A DNA stretch of 64,000 nt from the NCBI RefSeq assembly GCF_030824335.1, contig NZ_JAVBXX010000003.1:110472-174471 (forward strand), in the 5' to 3' direction. The notes below the pieces were generated by a model that saw only the letters and a list, made by a program, of their open reading frames with translations, was not told the origin of the DNA and searched no databases. The translations under genes were made by a program, and so were the position numbers. Below, piece by piece: positions 57,959 to 64,000 of this stretch. The DNA is from Azonexus sp. Its GTDB lineage: Bacteria; Pseudomonadota; Gammaproteobacteria; Burkholderiales; Rhodocyclaceae. Position 1 is the first letter of the stretch. Every line of letters begins with the position of its first letter.

Positions 57959-60664
57959 TCAAGTTTCCTCGGCATCGAATGCTTCCTCGGCATCAAGTAA
58001 AGGCGGATTACCTTTGGGCAAGGTAAACATGAAGCGAGCGCCGCCCTGCAAGCGATTTTCAGCGTGGATTTCTCCACCGTGCGCTTCGACGATAGCACGA
58101 CAAATGGCCAGCCCCAGTCCGACGCCCCGGGTCGTACCCTCCGGTTGACCGCGTTCGAACTTTTTGAAAATCACCTCCTCTTTTCCTTCCGGCAAGCCGG
58201 GGCCGTTGTCGTCGATCCAGACCTCAATCAGCCTTTCCTTGACCGTGGCACCAATCTCGACAGCACTTCCCGGCGGCGTGTACTTCACGGTGTTTTCCAG
58301 CAGGTTGTAGATGACCCGCTCCATCAGGACGGAATCGATATTAACCAGCGGCAAGTTTTCATCAAGGGAAACCATGACCTGATGTTCTGCTAAAGCCCGC
58401 TCCAGCGTTTTCAACGCACTGACGACGACTTCCTCCAGCGGCTGCCATTGACGGTTCAACTCGATACGCCCGGATTGCAGGCGGGCCATGTCGAGCAAAT
58501 TATTGACCTGACCGCTAACGCGCAGTGCCTCTTCCTTAAGCGATCGGGCAATTTCAGCCTGCGGGCCGGTTGGTGGCGGCTGGGTCAGGAACATGGAATC
58601 GGCCAGGCCGACCAGAACGCTCATCGGGGTACGCAAATCATGAGAGATGGCTGACAGTACGGAGTTACGCAAACGCTCTGACTCCATTTGCACGGTCGTA
58701 TTCTGGGCAACCTCGACGTAATGCACCCGCTCCAGGGCAATGGCGATCAGCGAGGCAAAAGTATCGAGCAGTCGCCGCTGCTCCGGGATGAGCAAACGAT
58801 CCGTGTTGCGTATTTCGAGTGCCAGCACACCACGCAGACGCATTGGTGCCTTCAACGGCAAATACAGGATGGGGCTGGCGGCCAGCGTGTTGGTCCCCTG
58901 CCCGGCCGCCTCGGCATGATCAAATGCCCATTGCGCAATACCCATATCGACAACCGGCATGCCATTCGCCGATGGAAGCGCAGGCTGCAAGCGGTCGTTG
59001 TCATCGGTCAGCAGGAACGCCGCTTTAGCGCCCAATTCAGCCACGATGAAGCGCTCGCCGATTTCAGCAATCTGCTCTGGCATCAAGGCGCCGGACAGAT
59101 CGCGCGACATTTCGTAGAGGGATCGGACACGCTGCTCACGCCGTGTCGCCACCTTGGCCTGGTATTTCGAACCGGCGGTAAGTTGTCCGATGATCAGACC
59201 GACGGCCAGCATGACAATAAAGGTCATCAGGTACTGCACATCACTGACGGCAAAGGAAAAACGTGGCTGGACGAAAAAGAAATCAAAAAAAGCCACCGAC
59301 AAAAAGGATGCCAGTACGCTGGGGCCGCGACCGTAACGTACGCTGACCAGCACCACCGCCAGTAGAAAGACCATGACGATGTTCGGTAGATCAACGATTG
59401 GAAACAGCACGGTTGCAGCCAGCCCGGCTAGCGCGCATCCAGCGCCTGCCTTGGCGTAAGACGGCCACTGATCGAAAATGCCGTCACCGACAGGCCTGTC
59501 TCTCCCCTTTCCGGCCTCCCTGTCGATATCGGCACGCGCCACCTGGAGCACGTCAAGATCGGGGGCTTGCTGACCTATCCGCTCGGCAAAAGAGCGATAC
59601 CAGGGGCGCCAGAGACGCGGCCTATCCCGCCCGACAAAAATTTTCGATAGATTGTGATCACGGGCATATTTGACCGCGACCTCTTCCACCTCGTTACCGG
59701 AAAGCGTTGCCGTCTGGGCACCGAGTTCTTCAGCCAATTTAAGGTTGCGCAGGATGCGATGGCGCGCTTCTTCAGACAAACGCTGCAAAGCCGGCGTTTC
59801 GACATAGATGGCGTGCCATGGAGCTTCCAGCCGACTGGCAACGCGGGCCGTCGTCCGAACAATTTTTTCTCCCCCCATGCCGGTACCAATGCAGGCAAGC
59901 AGTGAATCGCGGGTTTGCCAGACCGGAGAAACAAATTGGTCGCGCCGGTATTGCAACATCTGATCGTCAACCCGATCCGCCGTACGGCGCAGTGCCAGTT
60001 CACGCAGGGCGATCAGGTTGCCCTTGCGGAAAAAGTTGCGAATCGCCCGTTCCGCCTGGTTGGGCAGATAGACTTTGCCAGCCTGCAGGCGTTGCAACAG
60101 TTCATCTGGCGGCAGGTCGACCAGGACAACCTCGTCAGCGGCATCGAATACTTTGTCTGGCACCGTCTCCCAGACGCGGATGCCGGTAATGCCGCTAACC
60201 ACATCGTTCAAACTTTCGAGATGCTGAACGTTGACCGTGGAATAGACATTGATACCAGCCGCCAGCAACTCGTCGATATCCTGCCAGCGTTTGGCATGGC
60301 GTGAACCAGCCACGTTGGAATGAGCCAGTTCGTCCATCAGGATCAATGCGGGTTTGCGGGCCAGCGCGCCATCCAGATCGAACTCTTTGAGCACACGATC
60401 ACGATAGGGAACGTCCCGCAGCGGTAAATATTCCAGGCCGTCGGTCATCACCTCCGTTTCCATCCGGCCATGGGTTTCGACGATGCCGATCACCACATCA
60501 ACACCTTGCAGGAGTTGCTGCCGGGCAGCGCCCAGCATGGCGTAGGTTTTGCCGACGCCGGCCGAGGCACCGAAAAATATCTTCAGCTTGCCACGCCGAG
60601 CCTTGGCTTCCTCAGCATTCAGGCGATTCAGTAACTGATCCGGGTCGGGACGTTGATCGGACAT
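57959..60664 (-). CDS. kdpD: KdpD sensor kinase
   Basis: The 901-residue protein starts with the KdpD domain (GKLKIFFGASAGVGKTYAML, PALILMDELAHSNVAGSRHA), a USP-like domain, four TM helices (DUF4118), a GAF-like region, HisKA (SAISHDLRTPMSVLVG) and HATPase (RGVGLGLAICRAIVEAHGGE). It senses potassium and turgor and phosphorylates KdpE. GAGGT before its ATG lies inside the preceding small gene's end, so it is coupled to it. Confidence 0.96.
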   Translation of the reverse strand: MSDQRPDPDQLLNRLNAEEAKARRGKLKIFFGASAGVGKTYAMLGAARQQLLQGVDVVIGIVETHGRMETEVMTDGLEYLPLRDVPYRDRVLKEFDLDGALARKPALILMDELAHSNVAGSRHAKRWQDIDELLAAGINVYSTVNVQHLESLNDVVSGITGIRVWETVPDKVFDAADEVVLVDLPPDELLQRLQAGKVYLPNQAERAIRNFFRKGNLIALRELALRRTADRVDDQMLQYRRDQFVSPVWQTRDSLLACIGTGMGGEKIVRTTARVASRLEAPWHAIYVETPALQRLSEEARHRILRNLKLAEELGAQTATLSGNEVEEVAVKYARDHNLSKIFVGRDRPRLWRPWYRSFAERIGQQAPDLDVLQVARADIDREAGKGRDRPVGDGIFDQWPSYAKAGAGCALAGLAATVLFPIVDLPNIVMVFLLAVVLVSVRYGRGPSVLASFLSVAFFDFFFVQPRFSFAVSDVQYLMTFIVMLAVGLIIGQLTAGSKYQAKVATRREQRVRSLYEMSRDLSGALMPEQIAEIGERFIVAELGAKAAFLLTDDNDRLQPALPSANGMPVVDMGIAQWAFDHAEAAGQGTNTLAASPILYLPLKAPMRLRGVLALEIRNTDRLLIPEQRRLLDTFASLIAIALERVHYVEVAQNTTVQMESERLRNSVLSAISHDLRTPMSVLVGLADSMFLTQPPPTGPQAEIARSLKEEALRVSGQVNNLLDMARLQSGRIELNRQWQPLEEVVVSALKTLERALAEHQVMVSLDENLPLVNIDSVLMERVIYNLLENTVKYTPPGSAVEIGATVKERLIEVWIDDNGPGLPEGKEEVIFKKFERGQPEGTTRGVGLGLAICRAIVEAHGGEIHAENRLQGGARFMFTLPKGNPPLLDAEEAFDAEET

Positions 60665-60674
60665 GGGTTTGACC

Positions 60675-60848
60675 TCATTTTTCCTGAAAATTTCTCGCTA
60701 TCTCTGCCAGCAACCGGGCTCGAACCAGCCCGGGGAATAGCGCCTTGCAGTGTGGGGAACAGGTTCGCTGCCGACCATAGGACAACCGATGCAGAATCAC
60801 ATGGATCTCATGGTGCTTAGCGCAAACCGGGCAAATGTGTCGCACCAT
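60675..60848 (-). CDS. Small Cys/His-cluster protein upstream of kdpD (57 aa)
   Basis: ATG at 60848 starts MVRHICPVCAKHHEIHVILH and continues RTCSPHCKALFPGLVRARLL. CxxC, CxxxHC and several His residues suggest a zinc-binding fold. It lies 6 nt after the preceding gene and 10 nt before kdpD, so it is surely in the operon, though too short for usual gene finders. I do not know a family; a regulator or metal-binding accessory of the kdp system is a guess. Confidence 0.6.
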   Translation of the reverse strand: MVRHICPVCAKHHEIHVILHRLSYGRQRTCSPHCKALFPGLVRARLLAEIARNFQEK

Positions 60849-60854
60849 GATGGC

Positions 60855-61154
60855 TTATGCCGCATGTCCAGCGTAATGAGCCAATGCTAGCGCGTGATCG
60901 GCAATTGTCGACGAGACGATGAAGGTTTCCCGTCCAGAGGCGTTTCCGAGCTTCAGGGCAAGATTCAATGCCGCCACACCTGCCACCGCCATCCGTACCG
61001 GGTTTCCATAGCTGGACAGAAAAATCCTGATCCCTTCAATGCCCATTCCCGTTGCCGGAAACTTCATCACCACCACCGCCTTACCGGGTTCCAACGCAGC
61101 AACCTCAAGAGATTCTTTCGTTGAGGCGATACCGATACATAGCTCAGCGTTCAT
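60855..61154 (-). CDS. Unknown protein of the kdp operon (99 aa)
   Basis: From the ATG at 61154 (GAGAG upstream) the product is compact: NAELCIGIASTKESLEVAAL, then GKAVVVMKFPATGMGIEGIR and LALKLGNASGRETFIVSSTI. No membrane helix or signal is obvious. A longer version from a TTG at 61292 is possible, because a perfect AGGAGGTGATC lies 7 nt before that TTG. The longer form would read through the small membrane peptide gene in another frame. Family not recognised. Confidence 0.6.
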   Translation of the reverse strand: MNAELCIGIASTKESLEVAALEPGKAVVVMKFPATGMGIEGIRIFLSSYGNPVRMAVAGVAALNLALKLGNASGRETFIVSSTIADHALALAHYAGHAA

Positions 61155-61162
61155 GCTGTCTC

Positions 61163-61246
61163 TCACTTTCGATTGATAAACAACCAGGCCAATCCCACGG
61201 GAATGAGAAAGGCGGCTAATGTCAGTAAAAAATTCAGCGTATCCAT
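61163..61246 (-). CDS. Possible 27-aa single-helix membrane peptide (KdpF-like position)
   Basis: ATG at 61246 gives MDTLNFLLTLAAFLIPVGLA followed by WLFINRK: one TM helix with a basic end. Size and location in a kdp operon recall KdpF, a small stabilising subunit, but the sequence lacks the usual KdpF C-terminus and is not next to kdpA. It ends 8 nt before the next start. Confidence 0.4.
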   Translation of the reverse strand: MDTLNFLLTLAAFLIPVGLAWLFINRK

Positions 61247-61316
61247 GATTTCTTCGAATTAGCTGCCCTGGCACATGAGTCATGCCGGGCAAAGCGATCA
61301 CCTCCTGATCAGAGCC

Positions 61317-61778
61317 TCATGCGGCAAGCAAGCAAGCGTCGAACACCTTCTTGGTCTCCGCCGCTTCCGTGCACAAGCAAAGCTGCTGACGGAACTGAGG
61401 ATCGGAAAACATTTGGGTTACTTCAGACAGGATTCTGAGATGCTCTTCGGTTGCTTCCTTCGGAACCAGAATCACAAGAATGTCTGACACCGGCTTGCCA
61501 TCCGGTGCATCGTAGGGAATGGGCTGTTTGAGGCGCAGGTAGGCGAGTTGAATACGTTCAAGATACTTGATCCGGGCATGCGGGATGGCTACCCCACCGC
61601 CAAGGGCCGTTGACCCTAGCTGTTCCCGACGCAAAAGGCTCTGATACACCCATTCTTGCGGCATGCCATGCTCACGCTCCATATGCCGGGCCACTTCCTG
61701 TAGCAAACGAATCTGGCTTGGCACCTCCAGGTCAAGAAGAATGTCTTTCTTCGATAGCAATTCAGCAATGGTGCTCAC
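61317..61778 (-). CDS. PtsN-like EIIA protein
   Basis: GTG at 61778 follows AGGAG by 8 nt; the longer open frame upstream shows no homology. The 153-residue product is a PTS EIIA type-2 (fructose/Ntr) domain with the phosphorylated His in GGGVAIPHARI (His67) and the usual SDILVILVPKEATEEHLRIL part. EIIA-Ntr binds KdpD in E. coli and controls Kdp expression, so its presence inside a kdp operon makes sense. Confidence 0.88.
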   Translation of the reverse strand: MSTIAELLSKKDILLDLEVPSQIRLLQEVARHMEREHGMPQEWVYQSLLRREQLGSTALGGGVAIPHARIKYLERIQLAYLRLKQPIPYDAPDGKPVSDILVILVPKEATEEHLRILSEVTQMFSDPQFRQQLCLCTEAAETKKVFDACLLAA

Positions 61779-61852
61779 TTGGACTACTCCTGTAGATTGT
61801 TCTGTCGACAACGTTCCGAGCGGAGGGACTAAAAGCAGGCCCCTCCACGGAA

Positions 61853-62671
61853 TCAGAATGTCTTGCTGGCGGAGATGACCGCGATGCCGCGACCAGCATC
61901 CTTGGTCTGGCTGCCGTTCTGGACATTTTGCTTGTTCAGGGAATTGGCAAAACAATAGAACTCACTGCTGCCGCAACTCCCTTGCGCATTGGTGTCGATG
62001 TAGGCCAGAGCAAGCGTCCAACCAGAAATACTCTTGCTTACTCCGAGTTTCCAGTCAGTAAAACTACCGTTGCTCACGTTTTTAAAGCGCAAGTAACCCA
62101 CATGGCCATTGATCCCCCAGCCGTCACCCAGATCGTAGTTCGCGGACAAATCCAGATAGCCCGTTCCCTTGCTGCCCGGCATGGCGAAATAATCACTGAT
62201 TGCGTGGGAATACTTCAGGGAGACGTTTTTCCAGGAGGCTGCAACGTACACTTCGGTGTTATCGACGCTGCCAGTATGCGTTTTCCCCCGGTTCGAAATC
62301 GTCAGCTCGGTACCGGGATAGTAGTAATACAAGCTGCCGAGATCGATGCCAAAATCTCCGAAGCTGGCCTTATAGCCACCATAGAAATCCATCTCCAGAT
62401 TGCCTTCCGGATAACCTGCACCGGACGAAATATTGGAATTCCAGTTGCCGGCGTAGAAACCGCTGGCATGCGAGTAATCGAAACCACCCTGCAAGGCTGG
62501 CTTGCCAAAGGTCTGGTCGATGCCACGGAAACGGTAGCTGGAGAACAGGCCGAGGTTGCCGGTCAGGCTATGCTCGGCGGTTGGCACCTGATCTGCCAGA
62601 AGCGGTGCCGAAAAACTGACGGTCAGCGCAAGGGTGACCAGGGAGCGAAGCGGAGCGGAATGCTTTTTCAT
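61853..62671 (-). CDS. TorF-family putative porin
   Basis: The 272-residue product has a signal peptide (about 1-26, ending PLLA) and beta-barrel strands with GLFSSYRFRGIDQTFGKPAL, the TorF (TIGR02001) N-terminal hallmark, and GFDYSHASGFYAGNW. It ends in an aromatic residue (SASKTF), as outer-membrane barrels do. It lies directly after kdpC and may supply potassium or another solute to the periplasm. Confidence 0.88.
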   Translation of the reverse strand: MKKHSAPLRSLVTLALTVSFSAPLLADQVPTAEHSLTGNLGLFSSYRFRGIDQTFGKPALQGGFDYSHASGFYAGNWNSNISSGAGYPEGNLEMDFYGGYKASFGDFGIDLGSLYYYYPGTELTISNRGKTHTGSVDNTEVYVAASWKNVSLKYSHAISDYFAMPGSKGTGYLDLSANYDLGDGWGINGHVGYLRFKNVSNGSFTDWKLGVSKSISGWTLALAYIDTNAQGSCGSSEFYCFANSLNKQNVQNGSQTKDAGRGIAVISASKTF

Positions 62672-62689
62672 ATGAGTCTCTCGGTGTTT

Positions 62690-63262
62690 TTAACGCAGTG
62701 AATCAAGCGCAATGTTGAGTTGCAGGACGTTGACCCGCGGTTCACCGAAGACGCCCCATTGGCGACCTTCGGTGTGCTGGCTGACCAGCGCCTGGACGGC
62801 GGTCGGCGGCAACTGACGCAGGCGGGCGACACGGGCGATCTGGTAATCGGCTGCGGCCGGACTGATATGGGGGTCGAGACCACTGGCCGAGGCATTGACC
62901 AGATCGGCCGGGATCGGCAGTGGGTTGGTGGGATCGGCCGCTTTCAGTGTGTCGATGCGGCCCTTGACGGCATCGACCAGGGCCGGATTGAGCGGCCCCT
63001 GGTTGGAACCGCCGGACGCGCTGGCGTTGTAAGGCATCGGCCCGGTGGCCGAGGGGCGGCCCCAGAAATATTTGGGATCGGTGAAGTTCTGGCCGATCAG
63101 GCGGGAACCGACCACCTTGCCATCGTGGACGATCAGGCTACCCTCGGCCGCTTCGGGAAAAGCGAGCTTGGCAATGCCGGTCACGGCCAGCGGGTAGGCG
63201 ATGCCGGTGACGGCAGTAAGCAGAACGAAGAGACTGACGGCAGGACGCAACAGGGTTTTCAT
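62690..63262 (-). CDS. kdpC: Potassium-transporting ATPase subunit KdpC
   Basis: The 190-residue protein has an N-terminal TM helix ([20 protein letters not shown]) and KdpC motifs: [36 protein letters not shown] and [20 protein letters not shown]. KdpC stabilises the KdpA-KdpB complex. It follows kdpB by 11 nt. Confidence 0.96.
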   Translation of the reverse strand: MKTLLRPAVSLFVLLTAVTGIAYPLAVTGIAKLAFPEAAEGSLIVHDGKVVGSRLIGQNFTDPKYFWGRPSATGPMPYNASASGGSNQGPLNPALVDAVKGRIDTLKAADPTNPLPIPADLVNASASGLDPHISPAAADYQIARVARLRQLPPTAVQALVSQHTEGRQWGVFGEPRVNVLQLNIALDSLR

Positions 63263-63273
63263 GAGTTTTCTCC

Positions 63274-64000
63274 TCAGACCAGACCAACGGCGCTAATCGC
63301 CAGATCGATCAGCTTGATGCCGATAAATGGAACGATGACGCCGCCCAGGCCATAGATCGCCAGGTTCTGGCGCAGCAGCGTCGCCGCGCCGAGCGGCCGG
63401 TACTTGACGCCCGTCAGGGCCAGCGGAATCAGGAAGACGATGATCAGGGCATTGAAAATCACCGCCGACAGGATGGCCGAGGCCGGGCTGGCCAAGCCCA
63501 TGACATTGAGCGCGGCGAGCTGCGGGTAGGTGCTGACGAAAGCAGCCGGGATGACAGCGAAATACTTGGCGATGTCGTTGGCGATGGAAAATGTCGTCAG
63601 CGAACCGCGCGTCATCAGCATCTGCTTGCCGGTTTCGACGACCTCGATCAGCTTGGTCGGATTGGAATCGAGGTCGACCATGTTGCCGGCTTCCTTCGCG
63701 GCTTGCGTGCCGGTGTTCATGGCCACCGCGACGTCGGCCTGGGCCAGGGCCGGAGCGTCGTTGGTGCCGTCGCCGGTCATCGCCACTAGGCGGCCTTCGG
63801 CCTGGTACTGACGGATCAGCGCCAGCTTGGCTTCCGGCGTGGCTTCCGGCAGGAAGTCGTCGACGCCGGCTTCGGCAGCGATGGCGGCGGCAGTAACGCG
63901 GTTGTCGCCGGTCACCATGATGGTCTTGATGCCCATCTGGCGCAGTTCGGCGAAACGCTCCTTGATGCCGCCCTTGACGATGTCCTTGAGCTCAACGACT
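63274..64000 (-). CDS. kdpB: Potassium-transporting P-type ATPase KdpB (partial, 5' part outside window)
   Basis: The visible C-terminal part has [20 protein letters not shown] and the hinge motif [20 protein letters not shown], then the KdpB membrane segments ([39 protein letters not shown]). The frame stays open to the window edge. KdpB drives ATP-dependent potassium uptake. Confidence 0.96.
   Translation of the reverse strand, partial: VVELKDIVKGGIKERFAELRQMGIKTIMVTGDNRVTAAAIAAEAGVDDFLPEATPEAKLALIRQYQAEGRLVAMTGDGTNDAPALAQADVAVAMNTGTQAAKEAGNMVDLDSNPTKLIEVVETGKQMLMTRGSLTTFSIANDIAKYFAVIPAAFVSTYPQLAALNVMGLASPASAILSAVIFNALIIVFLIPLALTGVKYRPLGAATLLRQNLAIYGLGGVIVPFIGIKLIDLAISAVGLV

Noticed and set aside
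1..64000. tRNA, rRNA, CRISPR arrays and site-specific integrase
   Set aside because: None seen by eye; the prophage uses a MuA-type transposase and is not next to a tRNA gene.

Overview
The window looks like a chromosome segment of a betaproteobacterium, most likely Rhodocyclales (Dechloromonas/Azonexus-like). This rests on moderately high GC, a CcoG gene, a dense cluster of small stress lipoproteins with paired Crp-type regulators, and a Kdp locus carrying a TorF-type porin. The taxon is inferred from protein character only. The central 34.6 kb (about 17575-52158) is a Mu-related transposable prophage.

Left host flank (1-17574): the end of a ParB-like gene, a bestrophin-like channel, a two-gene signalling operon (CHASE3 hybrid histidine kinase and HD-GYP response regulator), then an envelope-stress cluster (SYLF protein, 49-residue Lmo0937-type peptide, OmpA/DUF4398 lipoproteins, YqjD-like protein, YihY-family protein, glycine-zipper lipoprotein, two Crp/Fnr-type regulators, PepSY-like protein). 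A MocR-type regulator, ccoG and an L,D-transpeptidase follow. A 16-bp dyad (TGTYYGCTGRCGAACA) recurs in four promoter regions, three here and one before fhaC on the far side of the prophage.

Prophage (17575-52158): it sits inside a two-partner-secretion adhesin gene. The adhesin 5' part (52159-55109) and its proline-rich 3' part (17086-17574) rejoin in frame (1145 codons) when the prophage and one copy of a 5-bp duplication (GTCGG) are removed. Replication and regulation genes lie in the middle. Leftward from 40650 are a Ner-like regulator, an H-NS/AT-hook-like protein, MuA and MuB homologues, small early genes, GemA and a Mor-type activator. Rightward from 40748 are the repressor and a probable RexA/RexB-like exclusion pair. 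Two late operons diverge to the termini: leftward gpI/Z, gpT, gp35, gp36, gp37 equivalents, a long-tailed siphovirus-type tail module with a -1 frameshift, then com and a DNA methyltransferase; rightward holin, SLT endolysin, Rz/Rz1, terminase, portal, a frameshifted Acb2-like anti-CBASS gene, gpF fused to a PBECR-type nuclease, and gpG. Both late leaders carry the same palindrome (core GGAAACGTTTCC) followed by a hairpin over the first Shine-Dalgarno, suggesting one late activator switches on both arms.

Right host flank (52159-64000): the FhaC/ShlB-type transporter for the interrupted adhesin, then a leftward kdp locus: kdpB (partial), kdpC, TorF-type porin, PtsN-like EIIA, three small proteins (one with a Cys/His cluster), kdpD and kdpE. 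The strongest leads are the late-operon regulatory elements, the prophage-disrupted adhesin, the Rex-like pair, the broken acb2 homologue, the capsid-nuclease fusion and the shared 16-bp operator.
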